From Methanoculleus thermophilus (GTDB lineage: Archaea; Halobacteriota; Methanomicrobia; Methanomicrobiales; Methanoculleaceae), in assembly GCF_001571405.1 (NCBI RefSeq), contig NZ_BCNX01000007.1, positions 186,001 to 250,000 of the forward strand: 64,000 bases of DNA, written 5' to 3'. Positions 45,556 to 53,623 of this stretch are shown here, in pieces. The position numbers were made by a program, and so were the translations under genes. Numbering within the stretch: the first letter of the stretch is position 1; the number at the start of each line of letters is the position of its first letter. Below the pieces are notes generated by a model. That model ran no database searches. It saw only the letters and a program-made list of their open reading frames with translations, and was not told where the DNA came from.

Positions 45556-46245
45556 ATGACAAATGGAGGCCTCATGACGCAGGTGTTTGAGCCAGTTGAA
45601 GAATTGGCTCGTGAAGTCATTCTGTTTCTACCAAACCTCATTGCAGCAATCATCATTCTCATCATCGGCTGGATCCTCGGGCGAGTTCTCGGCAGAATCG
45701 TCTCCGAAGTCCTCGACCGGCTCGGTGTCGATGATGCGCTTCGAAAGACGTCTGCCGGCCAGCATATTGAACGATCTGGAACAAACATAAGCCGCCTCTT
45801 CGACCTCATCGTCCGCTGGTTCATCTATCTTATCGCAATCCTCACAGCCGTCAGCGTCCTGCAAATCCCGGCGCTCACGGCTGCCGTTGCCGCAATCGTA
45901 GCCTACATCCCGAACATCGTCGCATTCATCATCATCCTGGTCGCCGGATTCATCCTGATCGATTGGCTGATGGATTTCCTCCAGAGCATGGGGGAGACAC
46001 AGCAGATCCAGGGTTTTGGATTGATTACATTGCTTCTGCGGGCATTCCTCTACTTCATCGTCGCCATTCTCGCGCTTCAGCAGCTCCTGCTCGATCTCAC
46101 GATAATCTATGCATTCGTCGTCCCGGTCGCCTGGGGAGTCGGGATCGGCATCGGCGCGGCGATCGCCATCATCATCGGATTCGGCCTCAAAGACCGGGCA
46201 CCCGAGATGATGGACCGGCTGATGGGCAGGATGAGAAGAGAGTAA
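45556..46245 (+). CDS. Mechanosensitive-channel-like TM-helix protein
   Basis: A 229-residue membrane protein with four to five transmembrane helices and two copies of the conserved TM-helix repeat (LPNLIAAIIILIIGWILGRVLG and IPNIVAFIIILVAGFILIDWL) seen next to MscS pores in archaea and cyanobacteria. The MscS beta domain itself is missing, so channel activity is uncertain. Upstream, aattatatatagtacc near 45515 is a good TATA box; ggtgatataccATG gives the start. Confidence 0.85.
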   Translation: MTNGGLMTQVFEPVEELAREVILFLPNLIAAIIILIIGWILGRVLGRIVSEVLDRLGVDDALRKTSAGQHIERSGTNISRLFDLIVRWFIYLIAILTAVSVLQIPALTAAVAAIVAYIPNIVAFIIILVAGFILIDWLMDFLQSMGETQQIQGFGLITLLLRAFLYFIVAILALQQLLLDLTIIYAFVVPVAWGVGIGIGAAIAIIIGFGLKDRAPEMMDRLMGRMRRE

Positions 46246-46264
46246 TCTTTTCCGGTGGGGAGAT

Positions 46265-47053
46265 CTAAAACCCACCGTATTTTTGCACGTGTTCCCGGGC
46301 CCGGCGGCGCAGATCCGCCCCGTCGGGGTTTTTGCTGGCGTAATGCCGCCGATCCTCTCCTACCGGGCAGACATTTATGCAGATCCCGCAGGGTGAGATA
46401 TGGCGCCGGGCGAGCTTGGCGCTGTTTGCCGCGCAGGCCGCTTTATCGGTGAGCCCCTCAGGGTAGTCTCGCTCATCGAGGGCACCGGCCGGGCAGGCGC
46501 GGACGCAGAGCATGCACCGGGTGCAGAGGTCGTCAGAAAGCATCGGATCGGGCGGGAGGTCGGCGGCGGTGAGGACCGAGCCGAACCGGACGCGGGGTCC
46601 GTACTTTGGTGTTATGAGGGTGTTGTTCACGCCGAAGGTCCCTAGCCCCGCAAGGAGCGCGGCGTGCCGGTGGGAAAAGAAGGCAATAGGGCTCTTCTGG
46701 AGCACCTCGATGGACCCGTAGCCGTCCCGGGGGACGAAGACCGAAGGGTATCCGCAGTCGTTGAGGAATGAGGCGAGCCGGTAGGTGTACTGGTCGAGAA
46801 GGGTGTTGACGGTCTTATACAACTCGTGGTAGTAGATCGAGGGGGTGGTCTCAAGCACCGGGAGATGGACGGGAAGGCCGATGACGATCACTGACCGGGC
46901 CTCGGGAAAGATCGACTGTGGGTAGAACTCCTCAGGCATCCAGGGCTGGAACGGCGGGTTCTCCCACCGGTCGGTGCTTGCGATCCCGATGAGCGGGATC
47001 TCCATCCGCCGGCACCGTTCGAGGACGGCTGCTTTGAGGTCGCTGTTCATCAT
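46265..47053 (-). CDS. Ferredoxin-type oxidoreductase resembling epoxyqueuosine reductase (QueG-like)
   Basis: A 262-residue protein with an N-terminal cobalamin/DUF1730-like region (IGIASTDRWENPPFQPWMPEEF, SVIVIGLPVHLP) and two [4Fe-4S] motifs, CTRCMLCVRACP and CGICINVCP. Archaea make archaeosine rather than queuosine, so a QueG role is unlikely; such homologues in methanogens are uncharacterised reductases. It is the last gene of the leftward iscS-moaE operon, 51 bases after moaE, so it may act on a sulfur- or molybdopterin-related substrate (inference). Confidence 0.83.
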   Translation of the reverse strand: MMNSDLKAAVLERCRRMEIPLIGIASTDRWENPPFQPWMPEEFYPQSIFPEARSVIVIGLPVHLPVLETTPSIYYHELYKTVNTLLDQYTYRLASFLNDCGYPSVFVPRDGYGSIEVLQKSPIAFFSHRHAALLAGLGTFGVNNTLITPKYGPRVRFGSVLTAADLPPDPMLSDDLCTRCMLCVRACPAGALDERDYPEGLTDKAACAANSAKLARRHISPCGICINVCPVGEDRRHYASKNPDGADLRRRAREHVQKYGGF

Positions 47054-47104
47054 CGATATCTTTTCGCCCGGCGGGAAAAAAGGTTCACCCCGGGAGGAGG
47101 GGGT

Positions 47105-47512
47105 CTAATCGACGTACTCCCCCGGCACCCACCGCTCGCCGTCCCGGTAGAACTCCTTCTTCCAGATCGGGACTGTCTGCTTGATCCGGTCGATGATGTA
47201 CTCGCAGGCGGCGAACGCCTCTTTCCGGTGCCCGGCACCGACGATGATGAGGAGGATGGTCTCGCCGACCGAGAGCGATCCGACCCGGTGGACGATATCC
47301 ACCGACTCAATCGGGTATTTTTGCATCGCCTCGTCGCGGATCGCCTCCATTTCGCGGACCGCGACTTCCTCATAGACCTCAAGTTCCATCCGCTCCACCC
47401 CTCCGTCGTCCCGGACAACGCCGCAGAAGGTGACCAGGGCTCCCATGCCCGGCCTCTTCGCCGCCTCGATCATCGCGCCTGCGTCGATGACGTCCCGTGT
47501 AATTCCAATCAT
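47105..47512 (-). CDS. moaE: Molybdopterin synthase catalytic subunit
   Basis: Transfers sulfur from MoaD thiocarboxylate to precursor Z (cyclic pyranopterin monophosphate). The 135-residue protein has LVTFCGVVRDD, HRVGSLSVGETILLIIVGAGHRKEAF and the active-site end TVPIWKKEFYRDGERWV, with the conserved Lys and Arg residues. It follows moaD by 15 bases in the operon iscS-iscU-moeB-moaD-moaE. Confidence 0.94.
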   Translation of the reverse strand: MIGITRDVIDAGAMIEAAKRPGMGALVTFCGVVRDDGGVERMELEVYEEVAVREMEAIRDEAMQKYPIESVDIVHRVGSLSVGETILLIIVGAGHRKEAFAACEYIIDRIKQTVPIWKKEFYRDGERWVPGEYVD

Positions 47513-47527
47513 ATCTCCATCTCCTCC

Positions 47528-47800
47528 TCATCCACCTGCGACCGGCGGGAAGATAGCGATCTCGTCTCCGTCCGCAAGGGGATCGGGGTCGTCTCTCTTC
47601 ACCCGTCGTCCATTCCGCATCAGGATGACGTGCGCCCGGAGCGCCCCGGTCTCGTCAAAGATTGCATCGCCATTATCTCCGGCACGATCCCGGAGCGCGG
47701 CGAGAACCGCCGCCATCGTCGCCCCATCGGGGAGATCGACGAGAAGGTCGCTCCCGAGGATCTCCCGGAACCGGGCGAACGCCTTCACTCGAACCTTCAT
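47528..47800 (-). CDS. moaD: Molybdopterin synthase sulfur-carrier subunit
   Basis: Ubiquitin-fold sulfur carrier of 90 residues ending in the required GG (IFPPVAGG). The C-terminal glycine is adenylated by the MoeB-like protein and converted to a thiocarboxylate. ATG 47800 has AGAGGTG about 6 bases upstream; a GTG two codons earlier lacks one. It overlaps the end of moeB by 4 bases (ATGA), so the activating enzyme and the carrier are made together. Confidence 0.93.
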   Translation of the reverse strand: MKVRVKAFARFREILGSDLLVDLPDGATMAAVLAALRDRAGDNGDAIFDETGALRAHVILMRNGRRVKRDDPDPLADGDEIAIFPPVAGG

Positions 47801-48531
47801 TGACACACCTCTCTACTGCAGGCAGGGCATCCCGACCGCCGCTCCACGGCAAACGTCTCAAGTTTCGCCGCAAGGCCGTCCCAGAGGAGGAGCCGACCGG
47901 CGAGGAGGTCGCCGGAACCGGTGATGTACTTGATCGCCTCGTTCGCCTGGATGAGACCGATGAACCCCGGCGTCGTCCCGACGACCGGGAAGACCTCGGC
48001 GGGCGGGGCCTCCGGGAAGATGCACTCAAGGCAGGCCGTCCGGCCGGGGACGATCGTCGTCACCTGGCCGTCGAACCCCCGGATGGCACCGTGGATGAGC
48101 GGCACGCCCGACCTGATCGCCTCCCGGTTCAGGAGGTAGCGGGTCGGGAAGTTGTCCATCGCGTCCACGATCAGGTCGGCACCGGCGGCCAGGTCATGGA
48201 CGTTCGCTTCATTGATCGTCGCTTCCAGGGCTTCTATTCGGACGTCGGGGTTAACCTCCCAGAGTTTCTCCTCCGCGGATCGGACTTTCGGTATGCCGAG
48301 ATCCTTCTCCCAGTGGAGAACCTGCCGGTTTAAGTTGGTCCGGTCCACGACGTCCCTGTCCACAAGGCGGATCTCCCCTACGCCGGCGACGGCAAGATAG
48401 AGGGCGATCGGGCAGCCAAGACCCCCCGCCCCGGCGATGAAGACCTTCGCCTGCTTCAGCCGCTCCTGCCCCTCCTCACCGAAGAGGAGAATCTGCCGGC
48501 TGTAACGCTCACGTTCCCGCTCGGTGAGCAT
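47797..48531 (-). CDS. moeB: MoeB/ThiF-family sulfur-carrier adenylyltransferase
   Basis: E1-like enzyme that activates the MoaD carrier. The 244-residue protein starts RERERYSRQILLFGEEGQ, then the ATP-binding FIAGAGGLGCPIALYLA, DNFPTRYLLN and two zinc-binding pairs (ACLEC, CPACSREVC). ATG 48531 follows GGAGG by 9 bases. There is no fused rhodanese domain, so sulfur probably comes from the cysteine desulfurase encoded in the same operon. It lies 4 bases after iscU. Confidence 0.9.
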   Translation of the reverse strand: MLTERERERYSRQILLFGEEGQERLKQAKVFIAGAGGLGCPIALYLAVAGVGEIRLVDRDVVDRTNLNRQVLHWEKDLGIPKVRSAEEKLWEVNPDVRIEALEATINEANVHDLAAGADLIVDAMDNFPTRYLLNREAIRSGVPLIHGAIRGFDGQVTTIVPGRTACLECIFPEAPPAEVFPVVGTTPGFIGLIQANEAIKYITGSGDLLAGRLLLWDGLAAKLETFAVERRSGCPACSREVCQ

Positions 48532-48535
48532 CAGG

Positions 48536-48925
48536 TTATCCTCCGCTCGCCTCCGGCGAACCGTGCCGTGCCCGGTAATCGGCGATTGCCTTGCGGATCC
48601 CCTCCTCGGCGAGGACCGAACAGTGGAGCTTCTGGGGGGGCAACCCCTCCAGCGCCTCGGCGACCGCCTTGTTGGTGACCGCCAGCGCCTCGTCGAGAGT
48701 CTTTCCCCGGATGAGCTCGGTGGCCATCGAACTCGACGCAATGGCGGCGGCGCACCCGAAGGTCTTGAACTTTGCATCCACGATCCTATCCCCTTCGATC
48801 CGGAGGGTTATCCGCATGATGTCGCCGCAGGCAGGGTTCCCGACCTCACCGACACCGTCCGCATCCGGGATCTCCCCCATGTTCCGGGGGTTCATAAAAT
48901 GGTCCATGACCCGTTCGCTGTACAT
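48536..48925 (-). CDS. iscU: Fe-S cluster scaffold protein IscU/NifU-like
   Basis: A 129-residue scaffold on which IscS builds Fe-S clusters. The three ligand cysteines are present: GNPACGDIMRI (C and the conserved D), TFGCAAAIASSS and LHCSVLAEEGI. ATG 48925 (MYSERVMDHFMNPRN) is family-typical; a GTG three codons upstream is an alternative. It is 5 bases after iscS and probably translationally linked to it. Confidence 0.94.
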   Translation of the reverse strand: MYSERVMDHFMNPRNMGEIPDADGVGEVGNPACGDIMRITLRIEGDRIVDAKFKTFGCAAAIASSSMATELIRGKTLDEALAVTNKAVAEALEGLPPQKLHCSVLAEEGIRKAIADYRARHGSPEASGG

Positions 48926-48930
48926 GATGA

Positions 48931-50124
48931 TCACGCATATCGTTCAGGGCTCAGGGGGGACATCCTGCGCAGGCGCTCGATCACCCGGGGCAGGACCTCG
49001 AGGACGTAGTCGACGTCCTCCTCGGTATTCCGGGAGCCGAGGGTGAGCCGGAGGGAGCCGTGCGCCTCCTCGTGCGGAAGACCGCAGGCCACAAGAACAT
49101 GCGAGGGCTCAAGCGATGCCGATGTGCAGGCGCTCCCCGTCGAGGCGGCGATCCCGAGTGCATCGAGCATAAGGAGGATCGATTCGCCCTCGACGTAGCG
49201 GAAGGCGACGTTCACGTTGTTCGGGAGCCGCTCGGTAGGGTGACCGTTTAAGCGGGTCTCCGGGATGGTCTCGAGGATTCCCTTGATCAGTCGGTCTCGC
49301 ATCGCGGCAAGCCTTGGGGACTTCTCAGGCATCTCGGCGACGGCTAGTTCGATAGCCTTTCCGAGCCCCACGATCCCCGGAACGTTCTCGGTCCCGGCCC
49401 GTCTTCCCCGTTCCTGCGCCCCGCCGTCCATGAACGTCCCGATCCGGGTCTTATCCCGGATATAGAGCGCCCCCGTCCCCTTCGGGCCGCCGAACTTGTG
49501 ACCCGAGAGCGAGAGGAGGTCGATCCCCATGTTGTCAACGTCGATCGGTATCGCCCCGATCGCCTGGACGGCGTCGGTATGGAAAGGAACGCCGTGGTCG
49601 TGAGCAACTTTCGCGATCTCGGCGACCGGCTGGATCGTCCCGATCTCGTTGTTTGCCGTCATCACCGAGACGAGGATGGTTTTGTCGGTGATCGCCTCCT
49701 CGACCGAGGCAGGGTCAACCCGGCCGAACTCGTCGACAGGGAGGTAGGTGACCCGGTAGCCCTGCTTCTCAAGGCTCTGGCAGGTGTGGATGACGGCGTG
49801 GTGCTCGATCGCGGAGGTGATGATATGATCGCCTTTCTTTCTGTTTGCGGCTGCAACCCCCTTGATAGCCCAGTTGTCGGCCTCGGTTCCCCCGGAGGTG
49901 AAATAGATCTCCTTGGGGTTTGCGCCGATCGCATCCGCCACCTGTCTCCGCGCCTTCTCCAGTGTCACCCGCGCCTCGCGGGCGAGGGCGTAGACGGAGG
50001 AGGGGTTCCCGAACCGCTCCGTAAAGCAGGGGAGCATCTCTTCGACGACCTCCGGCCGGACCGGGGTCGTCGCCGCGTGGTCCATATAGACCAGCCGTGA
50101 TCTCCGATTAACCGTAGTATTCAT
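48931..50124 (-). CDS. iscS: Cysteine desulfurase (IscS/NifS group I)
   Basis: PLP enzyme that removes sulfur from cysteine as a persulfide. The 397-residue protein begins RLVYMDHAATTPVRPEVV, has the PLP lysine in LSLSGHKFGGPKGTG, AIEHHAVI near residue 100, and the persulfide cysteine in STGSACTSASLEPS. ATG 50124 has GGGGTG upstream and gives the family N terminus. It leads the leftward operon with iscU, moeB, moaD, moaE and the QueG-like gene. The palindrome TTAACAATTGTTAA (50172-50185) lies about 48 bases upstream, close to its TATA region, so it is probably repressed through that site. Confidence 0.95.
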   Translation of the reverse strand: MNTTVNRRSRLVYMDHAATTPVRPEVVEEMLPCFTERFGNPSSVYALAREARVTLEKARRQVADAIGANPKEIYFTSGGTEADNWAIKGVAAANRKKGDHIITSAIEHHAVIHTCQSLEKQGYRVTYLPVDEFGRVDPASVEEAITDKTILVSVMTANNEIGTIQPVAEIAKVAHDHGVPFHTDAVQAIGAIPIDVDNMGIDLLSLSGHKFGGPKGTGALYIRDKTRIGTFMDGGAQERGRRAGTENVPGIVGLGKAIELAVAEMPEKSPRLAAMRDRLIKGILETIPETRLNGHPTERLPNNVNVAFRYVEGESILLMLDALGIAASTGSACTSASLEPSHVLVACGLPHEEAHGSLRLTLGSRNTEEDVDYVLEVLPRVIERLRRMSPLSPERYA

Positions 50125-50171
50125 GCTGCACCCCGGCTCTACGCAAAGGTATTTCATCCCTGAAGTCAAAA

Positions 50172-50185
50172 TTAACAATTGTTAA
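50172..50185. promoter_or_regulatory. Palindromic operator TTAACAATTGTTAA between divergent sulfur operons
   Basis: A perfect 14-bp palindrome with a further half-site (ATTGTTAG) 4-5 bases to its right, in the 107-base space between iscS (leftward) and the XRE regulator gene (rightward). The same core occurs at 53861-53876 and 56453-56468. Its position over the iscS TATA region suggests repression. Confidence 0.6.
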
Positions 50186-50231
50186 CATCATTGTTAGATC
50201 CACTCCAAAACCATTAAACATTGTGGTATTA

Positions 50232-50555
50232 ATGAAACTCCCCTGCCAGTTAATTGTATGGAATGTGCTGCCCGCAATCCGTGCGGCGATCGCAGAAGAA
50301 CTAATTAACATGGGCGTCTCGCAGCTCGAGGCCGCCCGCCTCCTTGAGATGACACCCTCAGCGATCTCCCAGTACCGCACCGGGAAGCGGGGCTACCGGA
50401 TCGTCTTTGAAGGCGAGGTAAAGGAGGCAATCAACCGGCTTGCGCAGGACCTCAAGGCCGGCCAGGTGGACGACCTCGCCTCCCGGATATGTGAGATATG
50501 CACGCAGATCCGCGAAGAGAACCAGCTCGGCGAACTGTGCGATACAGAAGCATAA
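50232..50555 (+). CDS. XRE-type HTH regulator with C-terminal cysteine cluster, putative Fe-S or redox sensor
   Basis: A 107-residue DNA-binding protein. The HTH is about residues 29-52 (VSQLEAARLLEMTPSAISQY), followed by a helical region and a tail with C87, C90 (CEIC) and C103; C5 is the fourth cysteine. A CxxC plus a distal Cys could bind an Fe-S cluster or zinc. It is divergent from iscS and first in the operon with larE, a SufS-like gene and fdhD. I infer that it senses Fe-S or sulfur status and binds the palindrome beside it. ATG 50232 gives the cysteine-containing start; GTG 50223 is slightly longer. Confidence 0.8.
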   Translation: MKLPCQLIVWNVLPAIRAAIAEELINMGVSQLEAARLLEMTPSAISQYRTGKRGYRIVFEGEVKEAINRLAQDLKAGQVDDLASRICEICTQIREENQLGELCDTEA

Positions 50556-50569
50556 GGAGAACGATACCG

Positions 50570-51370
50570 ATGAACTCCAGGTGCAGCAAAGAAGCGGTCA
50601 TCGAGGCCCTCAAGGAGAAGGGTCCTTTGCTTATCGCATACTCCGGAGGCGTCGACAGTTCGCTCCTCGCCGCACTGGCCGTCCGCGCGCTCGGGAAGGA
50701 GCGGGTCCGGTGCGTCCTCCTTGACTCGCCGCTCATCCCCCGGCGAGAGGTCGAGGCGGCGCGAAAGACCGCAGCCCGGCTGGACCTCCCCCTGGAGGTC
50801 GTGGCGTTCCCGATTCTTGAGGATGAGGCCTTCCGGGCGAATCGGCCCGACCGCTGCTACACCTGCAAGAAGGCATCGGCCCGCCTGCTCAAAGATCTGG
50901 CCCGGCGGGAAGGGATCGGCACGGTCGCGGACGGGACGAACCTCTCCGACCTCGGGACCTACCGGCCGGGGCTTGCCGCAGGCGACGAGGAGGGGATCTC
51001 GCACCCCCTCGCCGATGCGTGTGCGACGAAAGACGATGTCCGGAGAATCGCCCATGAGTGCGGACTATCGCTCTGGAGCAAACCATCGGCGGCCTGCCTT
51101 GCCACCCGCCTCCCCTATGGGACCGAGATCACAGAGGAGGCGCTCGCCCGGATCGAGGCGGCCGAGGATGCACTGCATGATCGGGGATTTTCCCAGGTGC
51201 GGGTCCGCCTTCACGGTGACGTCGCCCGGATCGAGGTGCCGCCCGAGGAGATGGAGCGGCTCTTTTCCATGCGGGATGATGTGACGGCGGCCCTCCGAAA
51301 GATCGGTTTTACCTACGTCGCCCTGGACCTTGCCGGGTACCGGAGTGGGAGTATGGATGAGGTCCTATGA
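50570..51370 (+). CDS. larE: LarE-family ATP-dependent sulfur transferase
   Basis: PP-loop enzyme of the LarE/NcsA-like group that thiolates pyridinium dicarboxylate nucleotide in nickel-pincer cofactor synthesis. The 266-residue protein has the PP-loop YSGGVDSSLLAAL (24-36), C96/C99 (CYTC) and C176 (SAACLATR). C176 corresponds to the sulfur-donating cysteine of sacrificial LarE; having all three cysteines matches LarE variants that bind a [4Fe-4S] cluster and turn over catalytically (established for some members). larB and larC are not in the window. It is 14 bases after the XRE regulator gene. Confidence 0.88.
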   Translation: MNSRCSKEAVIEALKEKGPLLIAYSGGVDSSLLAALAVRALGKERVRCVLLDSPLIPRREVEAARKTAARLDLPLEVVAFPILEDEAFRANRPDRCYTCKKASARLLKDLARREGIGTVADGTNLSDLGTYRPGLAAGDEEGISHPLADACATKDDVRRIAHECGLSLWSKPSAACLATRLPYGTEITEEALARIEAAEDALHDRGFSQVRVRLHGDVARIEVPPEEMERLFSMRDDVTAALRKIGFTYVALDLAGYRSGSMDEVL

Positions 51371-52551
51371 GGATCGAAGACTGTAGAACGGACTTCCCCA
51401 TCACACGGGACCTCATCTACTTAGACAGCGCCGCAACATCCCTCACCCCAAAGCCTGTGGTCCAGGCGATGGTCGAGTACGACCTTCGTTACCGCGCAAA
51501 CGTGGGAAGAGGCGTCCACCGGCTCGCCAATGTCGCCACCCACCGCTACCGGGACGCCCACGACGCCATAAAGTCGTTCATTGGGGGCGAGGGCGGCACC
51601 CTTACGATCACCAGAAACACTACCGAGGCGATCGGAGCGGTCGCCGCCGGCCTCGACTGGAAGAAGGGCGACCGGGTGGTGACGACGCTCCTCGAGCACC
51701 ACTCAAACCTCCTACCCTGGCTCCGGCTCCGAGAACGTGGAGTCGCGGTGGATATCGTTCGGCCGAATTCCGATGGCGGCCTCGAGATAGCCGATCTGGA
51801 GGCGGCCATCCGCGACGAGACCCGGCTCGTCGCCGTCACCCACGCCTCAAATGTCCTCGGCACCGTCCTCCCCGTCCGGGAGATCGCCGGGATCTGCCGC
51901 GACCGGGGCGCAAAGTTCCTCGTCGACGGAGCCCAGTCGACCCCGCACATCCCGGTCGACGTCGCCGCCATCGGGTGCGACTACTTCTGCTTCTCGGGCC
52001 ATAAGATGCTTGGGCCCACCGGGACGGGCGGGCTCTGGATGCGCCGGCCGGATCTCGAACCGCTCCATGTCGGGGGCGGTTCGATCGAGAGCGCGTCGTC
52101 CGACGGCTACACCCTTGCTCCCGGTGAAGAGCGATACGAGGCGGGGACGCCGCCGGTCGCCGGCACCATCGGGCTTGCCCGGGCGGCGGCATATCTCCGG
52201 GAGATCGGGATGGACGCCGTCCGGCGGCACGAGGAGCGGCTCACCGCCCGGCTCATCGACGGGCTTGCGGCGCTCGACGGCGTTACGGTCGCGGGCCTGG
52301 ATGCCGGGACCGATCGGATCGGCGTCGTCTCGTTCACGGTCGAGGGGATGCACCCGCACGAGGTGGCCCAGATCCTCGACGAGGCGTCCGCCGTTCTGGT
52401 CCGGTCGGGGCACCACTGCTGCCAGCCGCTGATGGAGCACCTCGGTCTCCCGGACGGGACGGTGCGGGCGAGCACCTACATCTACACCACAACAGAGGAG
52501 ATTGATACGTTGATAGCCACCGTTGAAGAGATCTCCCGGAGGGCGATCTGA
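51367..52551 (+). CDS. SufS/CsdA-like cysteine desulfurase (group II)
   Basis: A 394-residue PLP enzyme of the group II desulfurases. Motifs in order: IYLDSAATSLTPKPV, LLEHHSNLLPW, VDGAQSTPHIPVDV, PLP lysine in CFSGHKMLGPTGTGG, and VRSGHHCCQPLMEHL with the catalytic cysteine. It overlaps larE (ATGA) and fdhD (one base), which ties it to sulfur transfer for LarE and FdhD rather than to a SUF Fe-S system; no sufB/C/D genes are seen. A second desulfurase (iscS) lies on the divergent operon. Confidence 0.92.
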   Translation: MRIEDCRTDFPITRDLIYLDSAATSLTPKPVVQAMVEYDLRYRANVGRGVHRLANVATHRYRDAHDAIKSFIGGEGGTLTITRNTTEAIGAVAAGLDWKKGDRVVTTLLEHHSNLLPWLRLRERGVAVDIVRPNSDGGLEIADLEAAIRDETRLVAVTHASNVLGTVLPVREIAGICRDRGAKFLVDGAQSTPHIPVDVAAIGCDYFCFSGHKMLGPTGTGGLWMRRPDLEPLHVGGGSIESASSDGYTLAPGEERYEAGTPPVAGTIGLARAAAYLREIGMDAVRRHEERLTARLIDGLAALDGVTVAGLDAGTDRIGVVSFTVEGMHPHEVAQILDEASAVLVRSGHHCCQPLMEHLGLPDGTVRASTYIYTTTEEIDTLIATVEEISRRAI

Positions 52552-53330
52552 TGCTCTACCGGGAACTGCCGATCGTCAAAGTCGACGACGAGTCGTTCGT
52601 CGCCGCGACTCACCCCGTCGTCGAGGAGATGCCTCTCTCCGTGACCGTCAACGGGCGCCACGCCCTCACCGCCATGACAAGCCCGGTGATGCTCCGGGAG
52701 TTCGTCGTGGGGTACCTCTACACGGAACGGATCGTCCGGGAACTCGATGAGATCGAGTCGATCCGGATCGAGGGGAATACCGCAAGTGTCCTCACAAAGA
52801 ACCCGTTCTCGATCCTCACCTCGCACAAGACCGTCCTCTCCGGGTGCGGCGGGACCGCGTCGTTCCTCGACGCCGGGCGCCTTCCTGCGATCCGCTCCGA
52901 TCTCACACTCGCGCCCGAGACGATCCGGGCGGCGACGAAAGAGACGCTCGATTCGGATCTCCACAGGATCACCGGCGGCATCCACCTCGTCGGGCTCTTC
53001 GACGGAGAGGGGAAGGCGATTCTGATCGCCGCGGATATCGGCCGGCACAACGCGCTCGATCGGGTCATCGGCCACGGGCTTCTTGCCGGGATCGATCTTT
53101 CGCGGACGTTTGCGGTCAGTTCCGGACGGATATCCTCCGAGATGGTCAGGAAGTGCCTGGTCGCAAACATCCCTGTGATCGTCTCGCGGGGGGCGACGAC
53201 CACCACCGCCGTCGAGGCCGCAAAGGCCGGCGGGCTCACGATCGTCGGGTTCGTCCGGAGCAGAAAGATGAACATCTACACCGGGTGGGAGCGGGTCCGC
53301 GGCGCGTCACAGGCGGCCGCCGGCGAGTGA
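52551..53330 (+). CDS. fdhD: Formate dehydrogenase accessory sulfurtransferase FdhD
   Basis: Inserts sulfur from a desulfurase into the Mo/W-bis-MGD cofactor of formate dehydrogenase. The 259-residue protein has ADIGRHNALDRVIGHGL, SSGRISSEMVRKC and IPVIVSRGATTT, all family signatures. The sulfur-carrying loop, usually CxxC (CGVCG), reads LSGCGGTA here with a single cysteine, C99, so persulfide transfer would use one cysteine. It ends the regulator-larE-sufS operon. Formate dehydrogenase genes are not in the window. Confidence 0.92.
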   Translation: MLYRELPIVKVDDESFVAATHPVVEEMPLSVTVNGRHALTAMTSPVMLREFVVGYLYTERIVRELDEIESIRIEGNTASVLTKNPFSILTSHKTVLSGCGGTASFLDAGRLPAIRSDLTLAPETIRAATKETLDSDLHRITGGIHLVGLFDGEGKAILIAADIGRHNALDRVIGHGLLAGIDLSRTFAVSSGRISSEMVRKCLVANIPVIVSRGATTTTAVEAAKAGGLTIVGFVRSRKMNIYTGWERVRGASQAAAGE

Positions 53331-53583
53331 ACGCCCCCGCTGCTGCCTTCTGCACCAGGGGGTCTTCGCGGTATTCGTCGACACCCCTTCCCCAAGTTCA
53401 GGAATCTCCCGTATGCTCTGTGCAGAAGAGTGATCATATCAGGTACAGTCGTTCACGGGTGTGCGGCGGAAGTTGCGTGAGAAGAACATCCTGGAGATGA
53501 AGGCAGCCGACATGCCCTCCGGGACATAATCCGGGAAAGAGGGCCGCATGGGCACCGTTCCCGGAGTTTGTGCGGCAATGATA

Positions 53584-53623
53584 CTCTCCGCCAGGCAACG
53601 GAGTGCCGGTTCATGGCGGAGAG
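53584..53623. repeat. Inverted repeat with inner stem in the pdxS upstream region
   Basis: CTCTCCGCCA (53584-53593) is exactly complementary to TGGCGGAGAG (53614-53623), and GGC/GCC inside extends the pairing. It is far from any gene start (about 370 bases before pdxS) and may fold as RNA if this region is transcribed. Confidence 0.45.

Noticed and set aside
46265-47053. Epoxyqueuosine reductase for queuosine synthesis
   Set aside because: Archaea use archaeosine; the homologue is better described as an uncharacterised QueG-like ferredoxin-type reductase.
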